This document shows, in pieces, positions 24,986 through 32,448 of a DNA stretch of 64,000 nucleotides. The stretch covers positions 1,302,001 to 1,366,000 of the forward strand of contig NZ_AP024883.1 in NCBI RefSeq assembly GCF_024346955.1, written 5' to 3'. Each line of letters starts with the position of its first letter. Positions within the stretch are counted from its first letter, which is position 1. The stretch comes from Vibrio mangrovi. GTDB lineage: Bacteria > Pseudomonadota > Gammaproteobacteria > Enterobacterales > Vibrionaceae. Both the position numbers and the translations under genes were made by a program. Below the pieces are notes generated by a model. It saw only the letters and a program-made list of their open reading frames with translations, ran no database searches and was not told the origin of the DNA.

Positions 24986-25148
24986 TTGCAGAGTAAGCGG
25001 TGTCTGGGATATTGGCGAGTCGGGGAGCAGAAAAGCGCGTGCGGTATGGTGAAATATCATACTTTTCTAATACTTGGCGGCGCATTATTTTGCGTGTGAT
25101 TTCACTGTGTTGGTTTGGTAAGGGGCAGTTTAAGTTGTTTATGAACAA
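24891..25148 (-). CDS. Ash/Icd-like phage leader peptide (remnant)
   Basis: The frame contains FSAPRLANIPDTA and PAKSGAGIRTLPKTDAYQ, resembling the AKSGAGI core repeatedly annotated as Ash-family protein in P4-like satellites and related prophages. The start is uncertain: ATG 25148 or the internal ATG 25085 (MRRQVLEKYD). Element A of the candidate antisense RNA is embedded in the IRT codons. No other phage genes surround it, so this is either a relic or a cassette-captured regulatory leader. Confidence 0.35.
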   Translation of the reverse strand: MFINNLNCPLPNQHSEITRKIMRRQVLEKYDISPYRTRFSAPRLANIPDTAYSATAPAKSGAGIRTLPKTDAYQKASIVLICLSV

Positions 25149-25182
25149 AAACGATTTATTTGTTTGTATTACCGAAAATTTT

Positions 25183-25605
25183 CTATGCGAGAAAATCTGA
25201 GACTAAATACCATTGATTTTCGTAACTTTCATAATTTGGTATATCTCTGAGGTTAACTTTACCCCAATTCTTACTTCGCGGTGCTGACTCGATTACATTA
25301 ACTGGGAATACATAGTATTTAGGCGGTAATACTTCTTTTTTGCCATCCTTTGAACCGCGATTGAGCAATACTACTACTACAAAATCACAATCAAAATTTT
25401 TAATTGGAAAACCAGCAGCACCAGTTCGCCAGCGGCTTTTTACTTGTACCATTGCCGACTTATGTGATTCTGGATTTGTTGCAACTAAATCATAACCCGG
25501 CATATTTGTATACGTTTTATAAGACGCAATCTTTTGTAAAAGAAGCTGCCCTAACACTAAAAATTCAGCCCCTTCTGCTTCTAAACGAGTATCTAATCTG
25601 GGCAT
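25183..25605 (-). CDS. Hypothetical PD-(D/E)XK nuclease-like protein
   Basis: A 140-residue cassette protein. The pattern EAEGAEFLVLGQLLL (helix with Glu), GYDLVATNPE (Asp) and AMVQVKSRW (xVK) reproduces the E...D...xVK order of small PD-(D/E)XK fold nucleases, such as the group I intron-associated or VSR-like types; catalytic activity is untested. The ATG at 25605 has AAGGTGG a few bases upstream, directly downstream of the attC of the preceding cassette, so it reads as an integron cassette gene. It overlaps the end of the GIY-YIG-like frame by 13 bp. Its own 3' boundary attC was not clearly seen. Confidence 0.6.
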   Translation of the reverse strand: MPRLDTRLEAEGAEFLVLGQLLLQKIASYKTYTNMPGYDLVATNPESHKSAMVQVKSRWRTGAAGFPIKNFDCDFVVVVLLNRGSKDGKKEVLPPKYYVFPVNVIESAPRSKNWGKVNLRDIPNYESYENQWYLVSDFLA

Positions 25606-26129
25606 AACCCACCTTGAGTCCTAACTCCGCAATCACGCGATGTCGCGTGCATTGCTTTGTTAGCGAAATGCCCGACAGCGTGATAGTAAATTTCAGAAGC
25701 TGCATCTCGGTGCCGTTGCTCAGATGGCGAGAAGTGAATTTCATGCTGGTGAGTTGGCCATTGCCCTGAGATCTGGCGGCACAAGAACGCAACCTCAGCT
25801 TCTATCGTTTCCATCTCTTTAAGTGGAGCATAGACACCATTCAGCTTTGCGGTCCAAACGGATAGCTGCAAAGTGGTTTCTAAAAACTTCCACTTATAGC
25901 CGTGGTACCCGCCTTTACCGTTTGCTTTGAAGCCATACCCCAGACGGGCAGACATAGGCTGTTGAGCAATCCCTACGTACAACAATGAATCGTCGCACGA
26001 AACTGTATAAAGTTTAGCAACTCCTCTTGTCGTCGCTGGAGCTGAAAACTTGCAGATCTGTGACGAAATTGAAAGTTGATACCAACCACCTGATAAGGTT
26101 AGCTCAAAGTCTTGCGGCCGTTCTAGTAT
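25593..26129 (-). CDS. GIY-YIG-like protein, start codon apparently lost
   Basis: The C-terminal portion shows LYVGIAQQPMSARLGYGF, HGYKWK, ETIEAEVAFLCR and QWPTHQHEIHF, as in GIY-YIG-like cassette proteins of vibrios. The reading frame stays open upstream to a stop at 26160-26162 and encodes a plausible extra N-terminus (LERPQDFELTLSGGWYQL, then a strand K-L-Y-T-V) preceding LYVG, which a GIY-YIG domain needs for its first strand. There is no ATG or GTG in this extension; a good ribosome binding site (GAAGGA) precedes an ATA at 26129-26127, where ATG would be expected. The only NTG start is TTG at 25985, which would truncate the domain. It may therefore be a decayed gene or use ATA poorly. 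An attC follows at its 3' end. Confidence 0.55.
   Translation of the reverse strand: MLERPQDFELTLSGGWYQLSISSQICKFSAPATTRGVAKLYTVSCDDSLLYVGIAQQPMSARLGYGFKANGKGGYHGYKWKFLETTLQLSVWTAKLNGVYAPLKEMETIEAEVAFLCRQISGQWPTHQHEIHFSPSEQRHRDAASEIYYHAVGHFANKAMHATSRDCGVRTQGGLCPD
25621..25663 (-). repeat. attC site (short type)
   Basis: CTAAC (25621-25625) and GTTAG (25659-25663) flank an imperfect palindrome whose arms CACGCG/CGCGTG and GCAAT/ATTGC pair with one extra base on one side, the extrahelical base characteristic of folded attC. It lies between the GIY-YIG-like and PD-(D/E)XK-like genes, just ahead of the latter's ribosome binding site. Confidence 0.7.
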
Positions 26130-26146
26130 GCCTTTTCCTTCTTTCC

Positions 26147-26273
26147 CGCTAACGCCGCGTTAAGTGGTGAACAACGCGACCACCTAACCTAAACCATTGT
26201 GCTGTAAACACTAAAACCGATTCAAACTGAAAATGCCAAGCGTTGTGAATCCGTCTTAAACGCTTGTTATACG
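26147..26273 (-). repeat. attC site (long, Vibrio type)
   Basis: A 127-bp site. On the minus strand it runs from CGTATAACAAGCG through TTTAAGACGG, TCACAACGC and a middle part to GCGTTGTTCACCACTTAACG and GCGTTAGCG. Outer and inner arms (TAAC..GCGTT.AAG..G..TCACAACGC) pair as an imperfect inverted repeat, the form of VCR/VPR-type attC sites in Vibrio chromosomal integrons. It begins next to the stop codon of the 354-residue cassette protein. Confidence 0.85.
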
Positions 26274-26274
26274 A

Positions 26275-27339
26275 TTACTTAATCCAAATACCCAGATCAA
26301 ACTTGAGATTTACTTTCCGAGTATAGTTAGCTTGCGCTAGAGCAATGCCCACTGTTGTAAGTTGCATTTTAGATAGACGGCTATCTTTTCTTCCCCAATT
26401 GTTAATTAGGTCGGCTAAACCAGGCACTTTCTCTACTAACCAATCTTTTACTTCATTTTTATTCATCAGATTGGATGTAAATAAAGATTTCAGCTTACTA
26501 ATATCTTGTTCTTCAAAACCAAGTTCTGCCGCTTTTTCGCCCAAGGCATCTTCAGTGAGGAGATTAAACTCAAGTAATGAAACTGTATGATAAGAATGCT
26601 TTAAAAGAGGCTTATACTTTTCACTGCTGTCGCCTATTGATGCTACAAATTGCTCCTCATCAAAACCTTTTTGAAACATAGCAGGGTATTTCCCAAGAAT
26701 GATATTGGGTATTTCTTTGTACCAAGACGCATCCAACAACGTTACACAACCACTATATGCAAGATGTTCAACCCAAGACTGATGCGGATTTTGCCCGTTT
26801 CCGAATTTAAGCAATTCATTAGTAAAAAAATCGACTAATGCATTTTGAGAAGTAACGTCTCCCCTGGATAGGCGAGTCAAAGCAAAGTTCATAGACAACA
26901 TATCAAGTTGGTCAGGTGTTAATTTACTGACAACTTCTAGTGCTTCATCCAAAACAATTTGTTTAGTATTTCTTTCTGGGGTAGATGCTCGTTGAACCAA
27001 GATATCTACTAGCATCCCTTCAAGATCCGCATCTCCGGTTTTCGCGTACTGTTTTTGGGCTTCATATAAAGCAGCCTGCATTGAAGGTTGCTGTAATTCA
27101 GTGATAGCTGATTCATGCTCTTCTTTTAGTTTACGTAAGAAGCTGTCGGTCAACTCCTCTGCACGTGCACGAGCCAATTGTGCGGCACTCTGAGATAACT
27201 CTAGGAAGTTAGCTTTATATACATCTAATGCAATAGTTCTTGCATCTGAATAAGAAATGCCATTGATGTTCACAGACTCAGCTTGTACATTTGTGGAGTG
27301 ATCTCCCCCTTGTTGTTTTTGGATATGATCGTTAATCAT
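26275..27339 (-). CDS. Cassette protein resembling LPO_1073/Vpar_1526 family, with N-terminal signal-like motif
   Basis: A 354-residue soluble, mostly helical protein. Residues about 8-30 (KQQGGDHSTNVQAESVNING) form a short motif-like head, followed by ISYSDARTIALDVYKANFLELS, a conserved start I associate with the LPO_1073/Vpar_1526 group of unknown function. A long charged helix (ARARAEELTDSFLRKLKEEHESAIT) and an alpha-helical body follow; no enzymatic motif or membrane segment is seen. The start codon overlaps the last codons of the 59-residue membrane peptide gene (ATGATTAA overlap), and that peptide carries the same S-x-N-x-Q-A motif at its C-terminus. The pairing suggests a sensor or scaffold and its membrane partner. 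An attC lies immediately downstream. Confidence 0.7.
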   Translation of the reverse strand: MINDHIQKQQGGDHSTNVQAESVNINGISYSDARTIALDVYKANFLELSQSAAQLARARAEELTDSFLRKLKEEHESAITELQQPSMQAALYEAQKQYAKTGDADLEGMLVDILVQRASTPERNTKQIVLDEALEVVSKLTPDQLDMLSMNFALTRLSRGDVTSQNALVDFFTNELLKFGNGQNPHQSWVEHLAYSGCVTLLDASWYKEIPNIILGKYPAMFQKGFDEEQFVASIGDSSEKYKPLLKHSYHTVSLLEFNLLTEDALGEKAAELGFEEQDISKLKSLFTSNLMNKNEVKDWLVEKVPGLADLINNWGRKDSRLSKMQLTTVGIALAQANYTRKVNLKFDLGIWIK

Positions 27340-27511
27340 TTTTATTACCTATATTAATGTCACCACCCGCTTGATAATTCTTTGAGTTGTTACCAGATTT
27401 TTGAACCTGTTTCTTGTGTGATTTACTTTTGAAAAGCCCAAAAACTAGCATCAAAACAGAAACACCAATACCACTAAAAAACCACTCTTTGTTTTCAATA
27501 AACCAGCTCAT
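27332..27511 (-). CDS. Small membrane peptide (59 aa) with S-x-N-x-Q-A motif
   Basis: ATG at 27511, preceded by GGAG, encodes 59 residues: MSWFIENKEWFF, a transmembrane helix (SGIGVSVLMLVFGLF, about 13-28), a basic stretch (KSKSHKKQ) and the tail SGNNSKNYQAGGDINIGNKND. The tail repeats the motif G-[ND]-x-S-x-N-x-Q-A-x-x(x)-[IV]-N-I found at the N-terminus of the downstream 354-residue protein. The stop overlaps that protein's start by 8 nt, a clear sign of translational coupling. The positive-inside rule suggests the tail is cytoplasmic. This layout is like the effector half of amyloid-signalling pairs, but that is inference. Confidence 0.7.
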   Translation of the reverse strand: MSWFIENKEWFFSGIGVSVLMLVFGLFKSKSHKKQVQKSGNNSKNYQAGGDINIGNKND

Positions 27512-27524
27512 TTCTACTCCAATC

Positions 27525-27587
27525 GCATAACAGCACCTTTTAACCAGACATTATCTGTATAGCTCTGGTAGAAAATGCAGATTATCG
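27525..27587 (-). repeat. attC-like site at the upstream end of the cassette pair
   Basis: On the minus strand GATAATCTGCATTTTCTACC and GGTTAAAAGGTGCTGTTATGC pair as an imperfect inverted repeat around ACCAGA...TCTGGT. The end GTTATGC approximates the attC crossover core and lies just before the ribosome binding site of the small membrane peptide. The other outer site is degenerate. Confidence 0.45.
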
Positions 27588-27994
27588 ATTCATATCAATT
27601 TGTTTTTTTACACAAAACTGTATAAGCGACGCGACAATGACAGACGGTTTCTATCTAACACACCAATTCACCAACCCCTAAATTAAAAGCCGTCTTCAGC
27701 CCGAACTCATCCGCCAGTCATTACACCTTGCAACCCCCTTATGAGTTCATTTTCACAGTATAGACAGGTTTTGCACCATGGAAAGCCCCACAACCCAACC
27801 CAACTGTTGAACCTTTTTGACATTTATATCCGGATTTTTACTGTAGACACTTCTCTCATGCTCAAATTTGCCGCACAATAGCGCGAGTGAATACTTTCGA
27901 ATATATACTCAAATAACCTCAAGGAGCAGTTTCAGCGCGCTTTTAGCTCGTCTGCATCAGTGAGTGATAGTGCCAACGAAACACGGAGCCGGAT
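27588..27994. other. Intergenic, boundary between island and glpR
   Basis: About 400 bp without a supportable gene. It should hold the promoter of the cassette pair (minus) and of glpR (plus). No integrase gene or attI site was recognised here. Confidence 0.5.
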
Positions 27995-28798
27995 GTGAAG
28001 CAAATCCCGAGACATCAGAAAATTATTGAACTTGTTAAGAAGCATGGTTATGTCAGTACCGATGAGCTGGTCGAGCGGTTTAATGTCAGCCCGCAGACGA
28101 TTCGCCGTGATTTGAATGAACTGGCCGACGAAAATAAGATTCGCCGTTACCATGGTGGTGCGACGGTGCCTATCAGTTCTGAGAACGATTCATATACCAC
28201 CCGTAAGTCGCATAACTATTCTGAAAAAGACCACATTGCCGAGGCATTGGTGAAACATATTCCCAATCATGCCACGCTGTTTATTGATATCGGAACCACA
28301 CCTGAAGCTGTTGCCCGGGCACTGAGCCGGAGTCATCAGCAGCTGCGCATTGTGACAAATAACCTCAATGTTGCCAGTATTCTGCTGTCCAAACCGGACT
28401 TTAATGTCATTCTGGCTGGTGGGGAAGTGCGTAACCGTGATGGCGGGATTATCGGTGAAGCAACGCTGGATTTCATTCAGCAGTTCCGGCTTGATTTCGG
28501 CATTCTGGGGATTAGTGGCATTGATTTCGATGGTTCACTGCTGGATTTCGATTACCACGAAGTCCGGGTGAAACAGGCGATTATTGAAAATAGCCGGAGT
28601 GTTTTTCTGGCGGTGGACCATTCCAAATTTGGCCGGAACGCCATGGTCAAATTAGGCAATATCTCTCAAATCAATACACTGTTTACCGACAAGCAGCCAC
28701 CTCAGGAAATCCTGTCCATTCTGGAAGCAAATCAGGTTTCTTTTGAAGTGGCGGAAGACTCTGAGGACATGGCGGCGGAGTTTTCTCCGTCGGCCTGA
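27995..28798 (+). CDS. glpR: Glycerol-3-phosphate regulon repressor
   Basis: A DeoR-family repressor, 267 residues. The N-terminal HTH matches E. coli GlpR (RHQKIIELVKKHGYVSTDEL, VSPQTIRRDLNELA), and the DeoR sensor domain matches closely (NHATLFIDIGTTPEAVA, RDGGIIGEATLDFI, QFRLDFGILGISGID, DFDYHEVRVKQAI). The inducer is glycerol-3-phosphate. The start codon is GTG with GGAG upstream, supported by alignment of the first residues. It is followed by a strong terminator and then glpD. Operators are visible before glpT and glpD, consistent with control of both. Confidence 0.95.
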   Translation: MKQIPRHQKIIELVKKHGYVSTDELVERFNVSPQTIRRDLNELADENKIRRYHGGATVPISSENDSYTTRKSHNYSEKDHIAEALVKHIPNHATLFIDIGTTPEAVARALSRSHQQLRIVTNNLNVASILLSKPDFNVILAGGEVRNRDGGIIGEATLDFIQQFRLDFGILGISGIDFDGSLLDFDYHEVRVKQAIIENSRSVFLAVDHSKFGRNAMVKLGNISQINTLFTDKQPPQEILSILEANQVSFEVAEDSEDMAAEFSPSA

Positions 28799-28830
28799 TT
28801 CAAATCAGTCACTTTCCGTCAATAAACTGA

Positions 28831-28850
28831 AACCTTCCTGTGGGAAGGTT
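28831..28850 (+). terminator. Rho-independent terminator after glpR
   Basis: AACCTTCC-TGTG-GGAAGGTT followed by TTTTT is a textbook intrinsic terminator 32 bp past the glpR stop. It separates glpR from glpD transcription. Confidence 0.9.
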
Positions 28851-28871
28851 TTTTTATGTCGTCACACCAAA

Positions 28872-28954
28872 CGAACATTATCGAAAATAAAAGATGCATT
28901 TAAACGAAAGTTAGGTTACGCTCTTTAGTGTTTCGTAAATGTTCGTTTGCTCAT
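28872..28954. promoter_or_regulatory. GlpR half-sites in the glpD promoter
   Basis: CGAACAT at 28872-28878 and ATGTTCG at 28939-28945 (followed by an imperfect second half, TGCTCAT) are GlpR half-site sequences located 17-100 bp before the glpD start. They are spaced as if looping or multiple weak operators are used. The match to the perfect glpT operator supports a common repressor. Confidence 0.55.
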
Positions 28955-28971
28955 TTTTCTGAGGTTATGCT

Positions 28972-30516
28972 ATGGATGTAATGACACCCAATCAAGAGAA
29001 TCGTTTGCTGGATCTGGTTATTGTCGGCGGAGGCATCAATGGTGCCGGTATTGCTGCTGATGCTGCCGGACGCGGTCTGTCCGTCGGGCTCTATGAAGCT
29101 CAGGATTTTGCTTCTGCAACTTCTTCGGCCAGCTCTAAACTGATCCATGGTGGGTTGCGTTATCTGGAGCATTATGAGTTTCGTTTGGTCGGGGAAGCGC
29201 TTGCCGAACGGGAAGTTTTACTGAGAAAAGCGCCGCATGTGGCTCGTCCGATGCGTTTCCGGTTACCTCATCGTCCTTATCTGCGTCCGGCCTGGATGAT
29301 TCGTTGCGGACTGTTTTTATATGACCATCTGGGAAAACGGACCACATTACCGGCCAGCCATAAGGTGAATCTGGCTGAGAGCGGATTACTGAAACCGGAA
29401 ATGAAAACGGGTTTTGAGTATTCGGATTGCTGGGTCGATGATGCGCGTTTAGTGATTCTGAATATTCTGGCGGCCCGGGAAAATGGGGCAGAAGTCTGTA
29501 ATTACTGCCGGGTTGAGCAGGCGGTGCGGGAAAATGGTATCTGGCGTGTGACGGTTTACGATCAGCAATCGGATACCCGTTTCGTACGCTATGCCAAAGC
29601 ACTGGTTAATGCTGCCGGCCCGTGGGTGAAGCAGTTCTTTGATGACGGTTTGCAGAGTGAATCGCCCCGGAATATCCGGCTGGTCAAAGGTTCCCATATT
29701 GTGGTGCCGCGTCTGCATCATGAAGAACAGGCTTATATTTTACAGAATCAGGATGGCCGGATTGTTTTTGTGATTCCTTATCAGGGGGAATTCTCCATCA
29801 TTGGAACCACCGATGTGGAATATCGCGGTGATCCGCGTCAGGTGAAGATTTCTGATGCGGAAACGGATTATTTAATTGATATCGTCAATCAGCATTTTGT
29901 CCGCCAGATCTCCCGTGACGATGTGATTTGGTCATATAGTGGTGTTCGTCCGTTGTGTGATGATGAATCAAACTCACCTCAGGCAGTGACCAGAGACTAT
30001 ACCATTGAGCTGGAACAGGAAATGGAGCAGGCACCGCTGCTGTCGGTTTTCGGCGGGAAACTGACCACCTATCGTAAGCTTGCTGAAGCAGCAATGAAAA
30101 AACTCGAACCTTACTTTGCACAGATGGGTAAACCGTGGACGGCGAATGTTCCTCTGCCGGGCGGTAATTTTAGTTGTACCCGGGAGCAACTGGGTGAGTC
30201 ATTGCGTTCCCGTTATCCGTGGCTGACCCAGAAGCAGGCATTCCGCTATGCAACTCAGTTTGGTTCTTATACCCGTAAAATGCTGGCAGGCGTGAATCAT
30301 CTCGAAGGCATGGGACGCTGTTTCGCCGAAGATGTCTATCAACGGGAAATCGACTACATGATTGCATATGAGTTTGTCAGAACCGGTGAGGATTTCTTAT
30401 GGCGCAGAACCAAGCTGGGTTTGTATCTGAATGAGGAAACCCAGCAGGAAATTACGGAATATATCTCAGCCCGGTGTACTGAAAAGTCGGTAGTCAGCCT
30501 GTTTAAAGCCGGGTGA
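28972..30516 (+). CDS. glpD: Aerobic glycerol-3-phosphate dehydrogenase
   Basis: FAD-dependent, membrane-associated enzyme oxidising glycerol-3-phosphate to dihydroxyacetone phosphate with electrons to quinone. 514 residues, with the dinucleotide-binding motif VIVGGGINGAGIA at the N-terminus and long identity to E. coli GlpD: ATSSASSKLIHGGLRYLEHYEFRLV, GFEYSDCWVDDARL, IRLVKGSHIVVPR, EFSIIGTTDVEY, WSYSGVRPLCDDES and FGGKLTTYRKLAE. The N-terminus is about 7 residues longer than in E. coli. The start is preceded by TGAGGT. Together with glpT and glpR it forms the glycerol-3-phosphate uptake and oxidation system. Confidence 0.95.
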   Translation: MDVMTPNQENRLLDLVIVGGGINGAGIAADAAGRGLSVGLYEAQDFASATSSASSKLIHGGLRYLEHYEFRLVGEALAEREVLLRKAPHVARPMRFRLPHRPYLRPAWMIRCGLFLYDHLGKRTTLPASHKVNLAESGLLKPEMKTGFEYSDCWVDDARLVILNILAARENGAEVCNYCRVEQAVRENGIWRVTVYDQQSDTRFVRYAKALVNAAGPWVKQFFDDGLQSESPRNIRLVKGSHIVVPRLHHEEQAYILQNQDGRIVFVIPYQGEFSIIGTTDVEYRGDPRQVKISDAETDYLIDIVNQHFVRQISRDDVIWSYSGVRPLCDDESNSPQAVTRDYTIELEQEMEQAPLLSVFGGKLTTYRKLAEAAMKKLEPYFAQMGKPWTANVPLPGGNFSCTREQLGESLRSRYPWLTQKQAFRYATQFGSYTRKMLAGVNHLEGMGRCFAEDVYQREIDYMIAYEFVRTGEDFLWRRTKLGLYLNEETQQEITEYISARCTEKSVVSLFKAG

Positions 30517-30525
30517 AGTATTGAA

Positions 30526-32142
30526 TCACTCTACAAAATGTTGCGGTGATTCAGGTTTAAGGTGATTCCGGAATTGTTCATTGTATAGCAGGCGGTGCAA
30601 AGGTTCCGGCCGGAAATAGAGAAAACCCTGGATGTAATTGCAGCCAAGTTTGATTAACGCCTGTTCTACGCTGCCTGCCTCCACACCTTCGGCAACAACA
30701 CTCAGATTCAGATCCTGTGCCAGTCGGATCAGAGCATAAACAATAGTCCGGTTGGCTTCTTTCTGGTGATATTCGATGATGAATGAGCGATCTATCTTGA
30801 TCTGTTTGACGGGCAGCTCACGCAGAATAATCAGTGAAGAATAACCGGTGCCGAAGTCATCAATACTGAAGCGAAAACCCAGGGCATGCATTTCATGGAT
30901 GACCCGTTTGGCTTTGTCGATATCTTCAAATACTGCACTTTCGGTAATTTCGAACACAAAATCCGCAGGTTGTATCTGCCCGGAATTGAGCAAATTGTGC
31001 AGTTGTTCCGTGACCTCGTCATCCTGAAAATCTTTGGCGGAAAGGTTGATATGCAGACTGCCCTGAAAGCCGTGTGCTCTCAACACATTCAGATCCTGTG
31101 CGGCCCGGTGAATGACCCATTGGGTGAGTACGGAGATTAGTGCACTTTTTTCTGCGATCGGAATGAAATCTTCCGGCTCGATAAAACTGCCATCTTCCTG
31201 AGGCCAGCGAAGTAATACTTCCAGACTGGACACTTTTTGCGTCTGTCCCTGTATGATCGGTTGATAGTGGAGTTCAAACTCGTCGTTTTTCAGTGCTTCG
31301 GACAATTTGATGGATAGTTTGAGTTTCCCGTAAGAATTTGACCCTAACTGATCATGGTAAAACGTATAGCGTTTATGTTTTTTCTTCGACTCATACATGG
31401 CTAAATCTGCCTGTTTCAGCAGATTAAAAACCTCGTATCCGTTATGCGGGAACTTGGTAATGCCAATACTTGCCGAGGTCTTCATCGAGTAGGTCATCAC
31501 CTGCACCGGTGCGTGAAGGGCATGATGGATACATTCAACCAGACTCAGGATTTTTGTATCGTCGTCATCCGGGAAGATAATGGCGAATTCGTCGCCGCCC
31601 ATGCGATATAACTGACCGTGATTTCTGGTGTTTTCCTGTAAGAGTTTGGCGACAGAAATTAGGAATTTATCACCAAAATAATGACCCAGACCATCATTGA
31701 TTTGCTTAAAATTATTCAGGTCGATCAACAGTAAGCTGAAGGTTTGCTTCGACTGAACCCATGTTTTAAGAGACTGAAGCAGATATTTACGGTTGGCCAG
31801 AGAAGTCAGGCTATCATGCAGAGAGCTATGCTGTTCGTCCTTAGCAAAGCGGTGTGCCTGCCGGATCGTATTCAGTGCCAGAGGAACGATCAATGCGACA
31901 AATATCCCGCCACCGAGGAGAATCAGAGAAACAGTAAACAGATGAGTATGAATGGGGGATTCAATCAGCAGTTCTGTGAGAACAAAAAGATAACCGAGAA
32001 TAAAGACGGCGATCAGCGCGACAAGTATTTTCCAGCCCGGAGCTTTTTCAGTGCGGCATATCAGATATGCTGGCTTCATACTGTAAATCAGTAAAAAAAT
32101 GCCTGTAGCGACACTCGCTAAGGCGATATATTTCATGACCAT
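30526..32142 (-). CDS. Membrane GGDEF-EAL c-di-GMP protein
   Basis: A protein of about 538 residues with three predicted transmembrane helices (about 3-20, 36-55 and 65-85), no periplasmic sensor, then GGDEF (about 105-265) with intact RMGGDEF and EAL (about 280-525). The first EAL motif is EVL (SLEVLLRW), but the metal and catalytic residues are kept (LHINLSAKDF, FEITESAVF, IDDFGTGYSS, KIDRSFI, VAEGVEAG). Start: the frame opens with a TTG at 32190, but the ATG at 32142 is more credible, with another at 32136. It is convergent with glpD, only 9 bp from its stop. Confidence 0.85.
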   Translation of the reverse strand: MVMKYIALASVATGIFLLIYSMKPAYLICRTEKAPGWKILVALIAVFILGYLFVLTELLIESPIHTHLFTVSLILLGGGIFVALIVPLALNTIRQAHRFAKDEQHSSLHDSLTSLANRKYLLQSLKTWVQSKQTFSLLLIDLNNFKQINDGLGHYFGDKFLISVAKLLQENTRNHGQLYRMGGDEFAIIFPDDDDTKILSLVECIHHALHAPVQVMTYSMKTSASIGITKFPHNGYEVFNLLKQADLAMYESKKKHKRYTFYHDQLGSNSYGKLKLSIKLSEALKNDEFELHYQPIIQGQTQKVSSLEVLLRWPQEDGSFIEPEDFIPIAEKSALISVLTQWVIHRAAQDLNVLRAHGFQGSLHINLSAKDFQDDEVTEQLHNLLNSGQIQPADFVFEITESAVFEDIDKAKRVIHEMHALGFRFSIDDFGTGYSSLIILRELPVKQIKIDRSFIIEYHQKEANRTIVYALIRLAQDLNLSVVAEGVEAGSVEQALIKLGCNYIQGFLYFRPEPLHRLLYNEQFRNHLKPESPQHFVE

Positions 32143-32190
32143 ACATAGACCCCAGCAATGTAGCGTCCAACAGCCCCGATGGGCATACAA

Positions 32191-32448
32191 CGTAAATTTG
32201 GCGAAATGTTACACAATTTTTCTTTTTATGACAATAGCTTAGATGTGCTTCTTTCGTGTACTGAAATAACGGGCTGATTAAATATATTCAATGGAGTGAT
32301 TATATTTGGCTCATTTTTCAGATGATTTGCCTACTGACTGATAACTTATGGATATATAAAGCGTAGAACATTTTTTGTACAGGCGTATGTGTTTGTCACA
32401 ACAAATGACAGGTGAGAGCCTGAATAGTTGAACCGGTCAGACGCTAAT
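32191..32448. other. Intergenic, no gene seen
   Basis: About 260 bp between the start side of the GGDEF-EAL gene and the 3' end of the response-regulator gene. It is AT-rich; no terminator or small gene was recognised. Confidence 0.5.
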
